Shown: positions 1-14,804 of the stretch, piece by piece
How positions within the stretch are numbered: position 1 is the stretch's first letter
Layout: every line of letters begins with the position of its first letter
Assembly: GCA_037576195.1 (NCBI GenBank)
Contig: CM075101.1
Location: forward strand, 47,802,001 to 47,866,000
Origin: Phytoseiulus persimilis
Taxonomy: Eukaryota > Arthropoda > Arachnida > Mesostigmata > Phytoseiidae
Direction of reading: 5' to 3'
DNA length: 64,000 bases
Notes under the pieces: generated by a model
What the model was told of the DNA's origin: nothing
Database searches by the model: none
Seen by the model: only the letters and a program-made list of their open reading frames with translations
Position numbers and translations under genes: made by a program

Positions 1-90
1 CCAGATTCGGAGAAGCATGGTCAGATTGGTCCCGGAATCACCCCTCCAGGTTTTGAAAAGTATGCTTAGATTTGTCTCGGAATCAGCCCT
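1..90. repeat. Diverged edge monomers of the satellite
   Basis: The first two 45-bp units differ from the consensus at many positions (ccagattcggagaagcatgg in the first, ccaggttttgaaaagtatgc in the second), whereas units from 91 onward are near-consensus. Diverged monomers are typical of the margins of homogenised satellite arrays, so the left edge of the array is probably at or just outside the window start. This is inference from divergence only. Confidence 0.6.
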
Positions 91-3000
91 CCAGAGCTGG
101 AAACTAATGGCCAGATTGGTCTCGGAATCACCCCTCCAGAGTTGGAAACTAATGGCCAGATTGGCACCGGAATCACCCCTCCAGAGTTGGAAACTAATGG
201 CCAGATTGGCACCGGAATCACCCCTCCAGAGTTGAAAACTAATGGCCAGATTGGTCTCGGAATCACCCCTCCAGAGTTGGAAAGTAATGGCCAGATTGGT
301 CTCAGAATCCCCCCTCCAGAGTTGGAAAGTAATGGCCAGATTGGTACCGGAATCACCCCTCCAGAGTTGAAAACTAATGGCAAGATTGGTCTCGGAATCA
401 CCCCTCCAGAGTTGGAAAGTAATGGCCAGATTGGTCTCAGAATCCCCCCTCCAGAGTTGGAAAGTAATGGCCAGATTGGTACCGGAATCACCCCTCCAGA
501 GTTGGAAACTAATGGCCAGATTGGCACCGGAATCACCCCTCCAGAGTTGGAGACTAATGGCCAGATTGGTCTCGGAATCACCCCTCCAGAGTTGGAAAGT
601 GATGGCCAGATTGGTCTCAGAATCACCCCTCCAGAGTTGGAAAGTCATGGCCAGATTGGTTCCGGAATCACCCCTCCAGAGTTGGAAAGTAATTGCCAGA
701 TACGTTCCGGAATCACCCCTCCAGCGTTGGAAAGTAATGGCCAGATTGGTCTCGGAATCACCCCTCCAGAGTTGGAAAGTAATGGCCAGATTGGTCTCGG
801 AATCACCCCTCCAGAGTTGGAAAGTAATGGCCAGATTGGTCTCGGAATCACCCCTCCAGAGTTGGAAAGTAATGGCCAGATTGATACCGGAATCACCCCT
901 CCAGAGTTGGAAAGTAATTGCCAGATAGGTTCCGGAATCACCCCTCCAGAGTTGGAAAGTAATGGCCAGATTGGTCTCGGAATCACCCCTCCAGAGTTGA
1001 AAACTAATGGCCAGATTGGTCTCGGAATCACCCCTCCAGAGTTGGAAAGTGATGGCCAGATTGGTCTCGGAATCACCCCTCCAGAGTTGGAAAGTAATGG
1101 CCAAATTGGTCTCGGAATCACCCCTCCAGAGTTGGAAAGTAATGGCCAGATTGGTCTCGGAATCACCCCTCCAGACTTGGAAAGTGATAGTCAGATTGGT
1201 CTCGGAATCAACCCTCCAGAGTTGGAAAGTAATGGCCAGATTGGTACCGGAATCACCCCTCCAGAGTTGGAAACTAATGGCGAGATTGATACCGGAATCA
1301 CCCTTCCAGAGTTGGAAACTAATGGCCAGATTGGCACCGGAATCACCCCTTCTGAGTTGAAAACTAATGGCAAGATTGGTCTCGGAATCACCCCTCCAGA
1401 GTTCGAAAGTAATGGCCAGATTGGTCTCAGAATCCCCCCTCCAGAGTTGGAAAGTAATGTCCAGATAGGTACCGGAATCACCCCTCCAGAGTTGGAAACT
1501 AATGGCCAGATTGGCACCGGAATCACCCCTCCAGAGTTGGAAACTAATGGCCAGATTGGTCTCGGAATCACCCCTCCAGAGTTGAAAACTAATGGCCAGA
1601 TTGGTCTCAGAATCCCCCCTCCAGAGTTGGAAAGTGATGGCCAGATTGGTCTCAGAATCACCCCTCCAGAGTTGGAAAGTAATGGCCAGATTGGTCTCGG
1701 AATCACCCCTCCAGAGTTGGAAAGTAATGGCCAGATTGGTCTCGGAATCACCCCTCCAGAGTTGGAAAGTAATGGCCAGATTGGTCTCGGAATCACCCCT
1801 CCAGAGTTGGAAAGTAATGGCCAGATTGGTCTCGGAATCACCCCTCCAGAGTTGGAAACTAATGGCCAGATTGATACCGGAATCACCCTTCCAGAGTTGG
1901 AAACTAATGGCCAGATTGGCACCGGAATCACCCCTCCAGAGTTGAAAACTAATGGCAAGATTGGTCTCGGAATCACCCCTCCAGAGTTGGAAAGTAATGG
2001 CCAGATTGGTCTCGGAATCACCCCTCCAGAGTTGGAAAGTAATGGCCAGATTGGTCTCGGAATCACCCCTCCAGAGTTGGAAAGTAATGGCCAGATTGGT
2101 CTCGGAATCACCCCTCCAGAGTTGGAAAGTAATGGCCAAATTGGTCTCGGAATCACCCCTCCAGACTTGGAAAGTGATAGTCAGATTGGTCTCGGAATCA
2201 ACCCTCCAGAGTTGGAAAGTAATGGCCAGATTGGTACCGGAATCACCCCTCCAGAGTTGGAAACTAATGGCGAGATTGATACCGGAATCACCCTTCCAGA
2301 GTTGGAAACTAATGGCCAGATTGGCACCGGAATCACCCCTCCAGAGTTGAAAACTAATGGCAAGATTGGTCTCGGAATCACCCCTCCAGAGCTGGAAAGT
2401 AATGGCCAGATTGGTCTCGGAATCACCCCTCCAGAGTTGGAAACTAATGGCCAGATTGGTCTCGGAATCACCCCTCCAGAGTTGGAAAGTAATGGCCAAA
2501 TTGGTCTCGGAATCACCCCTCCAGAGTTGGAAACTAATGGCCAGATTGGCACCGGAATCATCCCTCCAGAGTTGGAAACTAATGGCGAGATTGATACCGG
2601 AATCACCCTTCCAGAGTTGGAAACTAATGGCCAGATTGGCACCGGAATCACCCCTCCAGAGTTGAAAACTAATGGCAAGATTGGTCTCGGAATCACCCCT
2701 CCAGAGTTGGAAAGTAATGGCCAGATTGGTCTCGGAATCACCCCTCCAGAGTTGGAAACTAATGGCCAGATTGGTCTCGGAATCACCCCTCCAGAGTTGG
2801 AAACTAATGGCCAGATTGGCACCGGAATCACCCCTCCAGAGTTGGAAAGTAATGGCCAGATTGGTCTCGGAATCACCCCTCCAGAGTTGGAAAGTAATGG
2901 CCAGATTGGTCTCGGAATCACCCCTCCAGAGTTGGAAAGTAATGGCCAGATTGGTCTCGGAATCACCCCTCCAGAGTTGGAAAGTAATGGCCAAATTGGT

Positions 3001-5940
3001 CTCGGAATCACCCCTCCAGACTTGGAAAGTGATAGTCAGATTGGTCTCGGAATCAACCCTCCAGAGTTGGAAAGTAATGGCCAGATTGGTACCGGAATCA
3101 CCCCTCCAGAGTTGGAAACTAATGGCGAGATTGATACCGGAATCACCCTTCCAGAGTTGGAAACTAATGGCCAGATTGGCACCGGAATCACCCCTCCAGA
3201 GTTGAAAACTAATGGCAAGATTGGTCTCGGAATCACCCCTCCAGAGTTGGAAAGTAATGGCCAGATTGGTCTCGGAATCACCCCTCCAGAGTTGGAAACT
3301 AATGGCGAGATTGATACCGGAATCACCCTTCCAGAGTTGGAAACTAATGGCCAGATTGGCACCGGAATCACCCCTCCAGAGTTGAAAACTAATGGCAAGA
3401 TTGGTCTCGGAATCACCCCTCCAGAGTTGGAAACTAATGGCGAGATTGATACCGGAATCACCCTTCCAGAGTTGGAAACTAATGGCCAGATTGGCACCGG
3501 AATCACCCCTCCAGAGTTGAAAACTAATGGCCAGATTGGTACCGGAATCACCCCTCCAGAGTTGGAAACTAATGGCGAGATTGATACCGGAATCACCCTT
3601 CCAGAGTTGGAAACTAATGGCCAGATTGGCACCGGAATCACCCCTCCAGAGTTGAAAACTAATGGCAAGATTGGTCTCGGAATCACCCCTCCAGAGTTGG
3701 AAACTAATGGCGAGATTGATACCGGAATCACCCTTCCAGAGTTGGAAACTAATGGCCAGATTGGCACCGGAATCACCCCTCCAGAGTTGAAAACTAATGG
3801 CCAGATTGGTACCGGAATCACCCCTCCAGAGTTGGAAACTAATGGCGAGATTGATACCGGAATCACCCTTCCAGAGTTGGAAACTAATGGCCAGATTGGC
3901 ACCGGAATCACCCCTCCAGAGTTGAAAACTAATGGCAAGATTGGTCTCGGAATCACCCCTCCAGAGTTGGAAACTAATGGCGAGATTGATACCGGAATCA
4001 CCCTTCCAGAGTTGGAAACTAATGGCCAGATTGGCACCGGAATCACCCCTCCAGAGTTGAAAACTAATGGCAAGATTGGTCTCGGAATCACCCCTCCAGA
4101 GTTGGAAAGTAATGACCAGATTGGTCTCGGAATCACCCCTCCAGAGTTGGAAAGTAATGGCCAAATTGGTCTCGGAATCACCCCTCCAGACTTGGAAAGT
4201 GATAGTCAGATTGGTCTCGGAATCAACCCTCCAGAGTTGGAAAGTAATGGCCAGATTGGTACCGGAATCACCCCTCCAGAGTTGGAAACTAATGGCGAGA
4301 TTGATACCGGAATCACCCTTCCAGAGTTGGAAGCTAATGGCCAGATTGGCACCGGAATCACCCCTCCAGAGTTGAAAACTAATGGCCAGATTGGTCTCGG
4401 AATCACCCCTCCAGAGTTGGAAAGTAATGGCCAGATTGGTCTCGGAATCACCCCTCCAGAGTTGGAAAGTAATGGCCAAATTGGTCTCGGAATCACCCCT
4501 CCAGAGTTGGAAAGTAATGGGCAGATTGGTCTCGGAATCACCCCTCCAGACTTGGAAAGTGATAGTCAGATTGGTCTCGGAATCAACCCTCCAGAGTTGG
4601 AAAGTAATGGCCAGATTGGTACCGGAATCACCCCTCCAGAGTTGGAAACTAACGGCGAGATTGATACCGGAATCACCCTTCCAGAGTTGGAAACTAATGG
4701 CCAGATTGGCACCGGAATCACCCCTTCTGAGTTGAAAACTAATGGCAAGATTGGTCTCGGAATCACCCCTCCAGAGTTCGAAAGTAATGGCCAGATTGGT
4801 CTCAGAATCCCCCCTCCAGAGTTGGAAAGTAATGGCCAGATAGGTACCGGAATCACCCCTCCAGAGTTGGAAACTAATGGCCAGATTGGCACCGGAATCA
4901 CCCCTCCAGAGTTGGAAACTAATGGCCAGATTGGTCTCGGAATCACCCCTCCAGAGTTGGAAAGTGATGGCCAGATTGGTCTCAGAATCACCCCTCCAGA
5001 GTTGGAAAGTAATGGCCAGATTGGTCTCGGAATCACCCCTCCAGAGTTGGAAAGTAATGGCCAGATTGGTCTCGGAATCACCCCTCCAGAGTTGGAAAGT
5101 AATGGCCAGATTGGTCTCGGAATCACCCCTCCAGAGTTGGAAAGTAATGGCCAGATTGGTCTCGGAATCACCCCTCCAGAGTTGGAAACTAATGGCCAGA
5201 TTGGCACCGGAATCATCCCTCCAGAGTTGGAAACTAATGGCGAGATTGATACCGGAATCACCCTTCCAGAGTTGGAAACTAATGGCAAGATTGGTCTCGG
5301 AATCACCCCTCCAGAGTTGGAAAGTGATGGCCAGATTGGTCTCAGAATCACCCCTCCAGAGTTGGAAACTAATGGCCAGATTGGCACCGGAATCACCCCT
5401 CCAGAGTTGAAAACTAATGGCAAGATTGGTCTCGGAATCACCCCTCCAGAGTTGGAAAGTAATGGCCAGATTGGTCTCGGAATCACCCCTCCAGAGTTGG
5501 AAAGTAATGGCCAGATTGGTCTCGGAATCACCCCTCCAGAGTTGGAAAGTAATGGCCGAATTGGTCTCGGAATCACCCCTCCAGACTTGGAAAGTGATAG
5601 TCAGATTGGTCTCGGAATCAACCCTCCAGAGTTGGAAAGTAATGGCCAGATTGGTACCGGAATCACCCCTCCAGAGTTGGAAACTAATGGCGAGATTGAT
5701 ACCGGAATCACCCTTCCAGAGTTGGAAACTAATGGCCAGATTGGCACCGGAATCACCCCTCCAGAGTTGAAAACTAATGGCAAGATTGGTCTCGGAATCA
5801 CCCCTCCAGAGTTGGAAAGTAATGGCCAGATTGGTCTCGGAATCACCCCTCCAGAGTTGGAAAGTAATGGCCAGATTGGTCTCGGAATCACCCCTCCAGA
5901 GTTGGAAAGTAATGGCCAAATTGGTCTCGGAATCACCCCT

Positions 5941-6616
5941 CCAGACTTGGAAAGTGATAGTCAGATTGGTCTCGGAATCAACCCTCCAGAGATGGAAAGT
6001 AATGGCCAGATTGGTACCGGAATCACCCCTCCAGAGTTGGAAACTAATGGCGAGATTGATACCGGAATCACCCTTCCAGAGTTGGAAACTAATGGCCAGA
6101 TTGGCACCGGAATCACCCCTCCAGAGTTGAAAACTAATGGCCAGATTGGTCTCGGAATCACCCCTCCAGAGTTGGAAAGTAATGGTCAGATTGGTCTCGG
6201 AATCACCCCTCCAGAGTTGGAAAGTAATGGCCAAATTGGTCTCGGAATCACCCCTCCAGAGTTCGAAAGTAATGGCCAGATTGGTCTCAGAATCCCCCCT
6301 CCAGAGTTGGAAAGTAATGGCCAGATAGGTACCGGATTAACCCTCCAGAGTTGGAAAGTAATGGCCAGATTGGTCTCGGAATCACCCCTCCAGAGTTGGA
6401 AAGTAATGGCCAGATTGGTCTCGGAATCACCCCTCCAGAGTTGGAAAGTAATGGCCAAATTGGTCTCGGAATCACCCCTCCAGACTTGGAAAGTGATAGT
6501 CAGATTGGTCTCGGAATCACCCCTCCAGAGTTGGAAAGTAATGGCCAGATTGGTCTCGGAATCACCCCTCCAGAGTTGGGAAGTAATGGCCTTATTGGTC
6601 TCGAAATCACCCCTCC
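5941..6616. repeat. Internal copy of the array's right-border block
   Basis: This stretch matches 14805-15480 at a constant offset of 8864 bp (197 monomers minus one base) with only a few substitutions. Both copies contain the gagatgg variant, the same one-base deletion (ggattaaccc, 6334-6343) that shifts the monomer register, and the same terminal variant (ttgggaagtaatggccttat with ctcgaaatc). After this copy the array continues with ccagacttgg. After the other copy, unique sequence begins. The block marks a large duplication or unequal exchange inside the array. Confidence 0.85.
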
Positions 6617-9600
6617 AGACTTGGAAAGTAATGGCCAGATTGGTCTCGGAATCACCCCTCCAGAGTTGGAAAGTAATGGCCAAATTGGTCTCGGAATCAC
6701 CCCTCCAGACTTGGAAAGTGATAGTCAGATTGGTCTCGGAATCACCCCTCCAGAGTTGGAAAGTAATGGCCAGATTGGTCTCGGAATCACCCCTCCAGAG
6801 TTGGGAAGTAATGGCCAAATTGGTCTCGGAATCACCCCTCCAGAGTTGGAAAGTAATGGCCAGATTGGTCTCGGAATCACCCCTCCAGACTTGGAAAGTG
6901 ATAGTCAGATTGGTCTCGGAATCAACCCTCCAGAGTTGGAAAGTAATGGCCAGATTGGTACCGGAATCACCCCTCCAGAGTTGGAAACTAATGGCGAGAT
7001 TGATACCGGAATCACCCTTCCAGAGTTGGAAACTAATGGCCAGATTGGCACCGGAATCACCCCTTCTGAGTTGAAAACTAATGGCAAGATTGGTCTCGGA
7101 ATCACCCCTCCAGAGTTCGAAAGTAATGGCCAGATTGGTCTCAGAATCCCCCCTCCAGAGTTGGAAAGTAATGTCCAGATAGGTACCGGAATCACCCCTC
7201 CAGAGTTGGAAACTAATGGCCAGATTGGCACCGGAATCACCCCTCCAGAGTTGGAAACTAATGGCCAGATTGGTCTCGGAATCACCCCTCCAGAGTTGAA
7301 AACTAATGGCCAGATTGGTCTCAGAATCCCCCCTCCAGAGTTGGAAAGTGATGGCCAGATTGGTCTCAGAATCACCCCTCCAGAGTTGGAAAGTAATGGC
7401 CAGATTGGTCTCGGAATCACCCCTCCGGAGTTGGAAAGTAATGGCCAGATTGGTCTCGGAATCACCCCTCCAGAGTTGGAAAGTAATGGCCAGATTGGTC
7501 TCGGAATCACCCCTCCAGAGTTGGAAAGTAATGGCCAGATTGGTCTCGGAATCACCCCTCCAGAGTTGGAAACTAATGGCCAGATTGGCACCGGAATCAT
7601 CCCTCCAGAGTTGGAAACTAATGGCGAGATTGATACCGGAATCACCCTTCCAGAGTTGGAAACTAATGGCCAGATTGGCACCGGAATCACCCCTCCAGAG
7701 TTGGAAAGTAATGGCCAGATTGGTCTCGGAATCACCCCTCCAGAGTTGGAAAGTAATGGCCAGATTGGTCTCGGAATCACCCCTCCAGAGTTGGAAACTA
7801 ATGGCCAGATTGGCACCGGAATCATCCCTCCAGAGTTGGAAACTAATGGCGAGATTGATACCGGAATCACCCTTCCAGAGTTGAAAACTAATGGCAAGAT
7901 TGGTCTCGGAATCACCCCTCCAGAGTTGGAAAGTAATGGCCAGATTGGTCTCGGAATCACCCCTCCAGAGTTGGAAAGTAATGGCCAGATTGGTCTCGGA
8001 ATCACCCCTCCAGAGTTGGAAAGTAATGGCCGAATTGGTCTCGGAATCACCCCTCCAGACTTGGAAAGTGATAGTCAGATTGGTCTCGGAATCAACCCTC
8101 CAGAGTTGGAAAGTAATGGCCAGATTGGTACCGGAATCACCCCTCCAGAGTTGGAAACTAATGGCGAGATTGATACCGGAATCACCCTTCCAGAGTTGGA
8201 AACTAATGGCCAGATTGGCACCGGAATCACCCCTCCAGAGTTGAAAACTAATGGCAAGATTGGTCTCGGAATCACCCCTCCAGAGTTGGAAAGTAATGGC
8301 CAGATTGGTCTCGGAATCACCCCTCCAGAGTTGGAAACTAATGGCCAGATTGGTCTCGGAATCACCCCTCCAGAGTTGGAAAGTAATGGCCAAATTGGTC
8401 TCGGAATCACCCCTCCAGAGTTGGAAACTAATGGCCAGATTGGCACCGGAATCATCCCTCCAGAGTTGGAAACTAATGGCGAGATTGATACCGGAATCAC
8501 CCTTCCAGAGTTGGAAACTAATGGCCAGATTGGCACCGGAATCACCCCTCCAGAGTTGAAAACTAATGGCAAGATTGGTCTCGGAATCACCCCTCCAGAG
8601 TTGGAAAGTAATGGCCAGATTGGTCTCGGAATCACCCCTCCAGAGTTGGAAACTAATGGCCAGATTGGTCTCGGAATCACCCCTCCAGAGTTGGAAACTA
8701 ATGGCCAGATTGGCACCGGAATCACCCCTCCAGAGTTGGAAAGTAATGGCCAGATTGGTCTCGGGATCACCCCTCCAGAGTTGGAAAGTAATGGCCAGAT
8801 TGGTCTCGGAATCACCCCTCCAGAGTTGGAAAGTAATGGCCAGATTGGTCTCGGAATCACCCCTCCAGAGTTGGAAAGTAATGGCCAAATTGGTCTCGGA
8901 ATCACCCCTCCAGACTTGGAAAGTGATAGTCAGATTGGTCTCGGAATCAACCCTCCAGAGTTGGAAAGTAATGGCCAGATTGGTACCGGAATCACCCCTC
9001 CAGAGTTGGAAACTAATGGCGAGATTGATACCGGAATCACCCTTCCAGAGTTGGAAACTAATGGCCAGATTGGCACCGGAATCACCCCTCCAGAGTTGAA
9101 AACTAATGGCAAGATTGGTCTCGGAATCACCCCTCCAGAGTTGGAAAGTAATGGCCAGATTGGTCTCGGAATCACCCCTCCAGAGTTGGAAAGTAATGAC
9201 CAGATTGGTCTCGGAATCACCCCTCCAGAGTTGGAAAGTAATGGCCAAATTGGTCTCGGAATCACCCCTCCAGACTTGGAAAGTGATAGTCAGATTGGTC
9301 TCGGAATCAACCCTCCAGAGTTGGAAAGTAATGGCCAGATTGGTACCGGAATCACCCCTCCAGAGTTGGAAACTAATGGCGAGATTGATACCGGAATCAC
9401 CCTTCCAGAGTTGGAAGCTAATGGCCAGATTGGCACCGGAATCACCCCTCCAGAGTTGAAAACTAATGGCCAGATTGGTCTCGGAATCACCCCTCCAGAG
9501 TTGGAAAGTAATGGCCAGATTGGTCTCGGAATCACCCCTCCAGAGTTGGAAAGTAATGGCCAAATTGGTCTCGGAATCACCCCTCCAGAGTTGGAAAGTA

Positions 9601-12600
9601 ATGGCCAGATTGGTCTCGGAATCACCCCTCCAGACTTGGAAAGTGATAGTCAGATTGGTCTCGGAATCAACCCTCCAGAGTTGGAAAGTAATGGCCAGAT
9701 TGGTACCGGAATCACCCCTCCAGAGTTGGAAACTAACGGCGAGATTGATACCGGAATCACCCTTCCAGAGTTGGAAACTAATGGCCAGATTGGCACCGGA
9801 ATCACCCCTTCTGAGTTGAAAACTAATGGCAAGATTGGTCTCGGAATCACCCCTCCAGAGTTCGAAAGTAATGGCCAGATTGGTCTCAGAATCCCCCCTC
9901 CAGAGTTGGAAAGTAATGGCCAGATTGGCACCGGAACCATCCCTCCAGAGTTGGAAACTAATGGCGAGATTGATACCGGAATCACCCTTCCAGAGTTGGA
10001 AACTAATGGCAAGATTGGTCTCGGAATCACCCCTCCAGAGTTGGAAAGTGATGGCCAGATTGGTCTCAGAATCACCCCTCCAGAGTTGGAAACTAATGGC
10101 CAGATTGGCACCGGAACCATCCCTCCAGAGTTGGAAACTAATGGCGAGATTGATACCGGAATCACCCTTCCAGAGTTGGAAACTAATGGCAAGATTGGTC
10201 TCGGAATCACCCCTCCAGAGTTGGAAAGTGATGGCCAGATTGGTCTCAGAATCACCCCTCCAGAGTTGGAAACTAATGGCCAGATTGGCACCGGAATCAC
10301 CCCTCCAGAGTTGAAAACTAATGGCAAGATTGGTCTCGGAATCACCCCTCCAGAGTTGGAAAGTAATGGCCAGATTGGTCTCGGAATCACCCCTCCAGAG
10401 TTGGAAAGTAATGGCCAAATTGGTCTCGGAATCACCCCTCCAGAGTTGGAAAGTAATGGCCAGATTGGTCTCGGAATCACCCCTCCAGAGTTGGAAAGTA
10501 ATGGCCAAATTGGTCTCGGAATCACCCCTCCAGAGTTCGAAAGTAATGGCCAGATTGGTCTCAGAATCCCCCCTCCAGAGATGGAAAGTAATGGCCAAAT
10601 TGGTCTCGGAATCACCCCTCCAGACTTGGAAAGTGATAGTCAGATTGGTCTCGGAATCAACCCTCCAGAGATGGAAAGTAATGGCCAGATTGGTACCGGA
10701 ATCACCCCTCCAGAGTTGGAAACTAATGGCGAGATTGATACCGGAATCACCCTTCCAGAGTTGGAAACTAATGGCCAGATTGGCACCGGAATCACCCCTC
10801 CAGAGTTGAAAACTAATGGCCAGATTGGTCTCGGAATCACCCCTCCAGAGTTGGAAAGTAATGGCCAGATTGGTCTCGGAATCACCCCTCCAGAGTTGGA
10901 AAGTAATGGCCAAATTGGTCTCGGAATCACCCCTCCAGAGTTCGAAAGTAATGGCCAGATTGGTCTCGGAATCACCCCTCCAGAGTTGGAAACTAATGGC
11001 CAGATTGGCACCGGAATCATCCCTCCAGAGTTGGAAACTAATGGCGAGATTGATACCGGAATCACCCTTCCAGAGTTGGAAACTAATGGCCAGATTGGCA
11101 CCGGAATCACCCCTCCAGAGTTGGAAAGTAATGGCCAGATTGGTCTCGGAATCACCCCTCCAGAGTTGGAAAGTAATGGCCAGATTGGTCTCGGAATCAC
11201 CCCTCCAGAGTTGGAAACTAATGGCCAGATTGGCACCGGAATCACCCCTCCAGAGTTGAAAACTAATGGCAAGATTGGTCTCGGAATCACCCCTCCAGAG
11301 TTGGAAAGTAATGGCCAGATTGGTCTCGGAATCACCCCTCCAGAGTTGGAAAGTAATGGCCAAATTGGTCTCGGAATCACCCCTCCAGAGTTGGAAAGTA
11401 ATGGCCAGATTGGTCTCGGAATCACCCCTCCAGAGTTGGAAAGTAATGGCCAAATTGGTCTCGGAATCACCCCTCCAGAGTTGGAAAGTAATGGCCAGAT
11501 TGGTCTCGGAATCACCCCTCCAGAGTTGGAAAGTAATGGCCAAATTGGTCTCGGAATCACCCCTCCAGAGTTCGAAAGTAATGGCCAGATTGGTCTCGGA
11601 ATCACCCCTCCAGAGTTGGAAAGTAATGGCCAAATTGGTCTCGGAATCACCCCTCCAGACTTGGAAAGTGATAGTCAGATTGGTCTCGGAATCAACCCTC
11701 CAGAGATGGAAAGTAATGGCCAGATTGGTACCGGAATCACCCCTCCAGAGTTGGAAACTAATGGCGAGATTGATACCGGAATCACCCTTCCAGAGTTGGA
11801 AGCTAATGGCCAGATTGGCACCGGAATCACCCCTCCAGAGTTGAAAACTAATGGCCAGATTGGCACCGGAATCACCCCTCCAGAGTTGAAAACTAATGGC
11901 CAGATTGGTCTCGGAATCACCCCTCCAGAGTTGGAAAGTAATGGCCAGATTGGTCTCGGAATCACCCCTCCAGAGTTGGAAAGTAATGGCCAAATTGGTC
12001 TCGGAATCACCCCTCCAGAGTTCGAAAGTAATGGCCAGATTGGTCTCGGAATCACCCCTCCAGAGTTGGAAGCTAATGGCCAGATTGGCACCGGAATCAC
12101 CCCTCCAGAGTTGAAAACTAATGGCCAGATTGGTCTCGGAATCACCCCTCCAGAGTTGGAAAGTGATAGTCAGATTGGTCTCGGAATCACCCCTCCAGAG
12201 TTGGAAAGTAATGGCCAAATTGGTCTCGGAATCACCCCTCCAGAGTTGGAAAGTAATGGCCAGATTGGTCTCGGAATCACCCCTCCAGAGTTGGAAAGTA
12301 ATGGCCAGATTGGTCTCGGAATCACCCCTCCAGAGTTGGAAAGTAATGGCCAGATTGGTCTCGGAATCACCCCTCCAGAGTTGGAAAGTAATGGCCAGAT
12401 TGGTCTCGGAATCACCCCTCCAGAGTTGGAAAGTAATGGCCAGATTGGTCTCGGAATCACCCCTCCAGAGTTGGAAACTAATGGCCAGATTGGCACCGGA
12501 ACCATCCCTCCAGAGTTGGAAACTAATGGCGAGATTGATACCGGAATCACCCTTCCAGAGTTGGAAACTAATGGCAAGATTGGTCTCGGAATCACCCCTC

Positions 12601-14804
12601 CAGAGTTGGAAAGTGATGGCCAGATTGGTCTCAGAATCACCCCTCCAGAGTTGGAAACTAATGGCCAGATTGGCACCGGAATCACCCCTCCAGAGTTGAA
12701 AACTAATGGCAAGATTGGTCTCGGAATCACCCCTCCAGAGTTGGAAAGTAATGGCCAGATTGGTCTCGGAATCACCCCTCCAGAGTTGGAAAGTAATGGC
12801 CAGATTGGTCTCGGAATCACCCCTCCAGAGTTGGAAAGTAATGGCCAAATTGGTCTCGGAATCACCCCTCCAGACTTGGAAAGTGATAGTCAGATTGGTC
12901 TCGGAATCAACCCTCCAGAGTTGGAAAGTAATGGCCAGATTGGTACCGGAATCACCCCTCCAGAGTTGGAAACTAATGGCGAGATTGATACCGGAATCAC
13001 CCTTCCAGAGTTGGAAGCTAATGGCCAGATTGGCACCGGAATCACCCCTCCAGAGTTGAAAACTAATGGCCAGATTGGCACCGGAATCACCCCTCCAGAG
13101 TTGAAAACTAATGGCCAGATTGGTCTCGGAATCACCCCTCCAGAGTTGGAAAGTAATGGCCAGATTGGTACCGGAATCACCCCTCCAGAGTTGGAAACTA
13201 ATGGCGAGATTGATACCGGAATCACCCTTCCAGAGTTGGAAACTAATGGCCAGATTGGCACCGGAATCACCCCTCCAGAGTTGAAAACTAATGGCCAGAT
13301 TGGTCTCGGAATCACCCCTCCAGAGTTGGAAAGTAATGGCCAGATTGGTCTCGGAATCACCCCTCCAGAGTTGGAAAGTAATGGCCAAATTGGTCTCGGA
13401 ATCACCCCTCCAGAGTTGGAAAGTAATGGCCAGATTGGTCTCGGAATCACCCCTCCAGACTTGGAAAGTGATAGTCAGATTGGTCTCGGAATCAACCCTC
13501 CAGAGTTGGAAAGTAATGGCCAGATTGGTACCGGAATCACCCCTCCAGAGTTGGAAACTAACGGCGAGATTGATACCGGAATCACCCTTCCAGAGTTGGA
13601 AACTAATGGCCAGATTGGCACCGGAATCACCCCTTCTGAGTTGAAAACTAATGGCAAGATTGGTCTCGGAATCACCCCTCCAGAGTTCGAAAGTAATGGC
13701 CAGATTGGTCTCAGAATCCCCCCTCCAGAGTTGGAAAGTAATGGCCAGATAGGTACCGGAATCACCCCTCCAGAGTTGGAAACTAATGGCCAGATTGGCA
13801 CCGGAATCACCCCTCCAGAGTTGGAAACTAATGGCCAGATTGGTCTCGGAATCACCCCTCCAGAGTTGGAAAGTGATGGCCAGATTGGTCTCAGAATCAC
13901 CCCTCCAGAGTTGGAAAGTAATGGCCAGATTGGTCTCGGAATCACCCCTCCAGAGTTGGAAAGTAATGGCCAGATTGGTCTCGGAATCACCCCTCCAGAG
14001 TTGGAAAGTAATGGCCAGATTGGTCTCGGAATCACCCCTCCAGAGTTGGAAAGTAATGGCCAGATTGGTCTCGGAATCACCCCTCCAGAGTTGGAAACTA
14101 ATGGCCAGATTGGCACCGGAACCATCCCTCCAGAGTTGGAAACTAATGGCGAGATTGATACCGGAATCACCCTTCCAGAGTTGGAAACTAATGGCAAGAT
14201 TGGTCTCGGAATCACCCCTCCAGAGTTGGAAAGTGATGGCCAGATTGGTCTCAGAATCACCCCTCCAGAGTTGGAAACTAATGGCCAGATTGGCACCGGA
14301 ATCACCCCTCCAGAGTTGAAAACTAATGGCAAGATTGGTCTCGGAATCACCCCTCCAGAGTTGGAAAGTAATGGCCAGATTGGTCTCGGAATCACCCCTC
14401 CAGAGTTGGAAAGTAATGGCCAGATTGGTCTCGGAATCACCCCTCCAGAGTTGGAAAGTAATGGCCAAATTGGTCTCGGAATCACCCCTCCAGACTTGGA
14501 AAGTGATAGTCAGATTGGTCTCGGAATCAACCCTCCAGAGTTGGAAAGTAATGGCCAGATTGGTACCGGAATCACCCCTCCAGAGTTGGAAACTAATGGC
14601 GAGATTGATACCGGAATCACCCTTCCAGAGTTGGAAACTAATGGCCAGATTGGCACCGGAATCACCCCTCCAGAGTTGAAAACTAATGGCAAGATTGGTC
14701 TCGGAATCACCCCTCCAGAGTTGGAAAGTAATGGCCAGATTGGTCTCGGAATCACCCCTCCAGAGTTGGAAAGTAATGGCCAAATTGGTCTCGGAATCAC
14801 CCCT

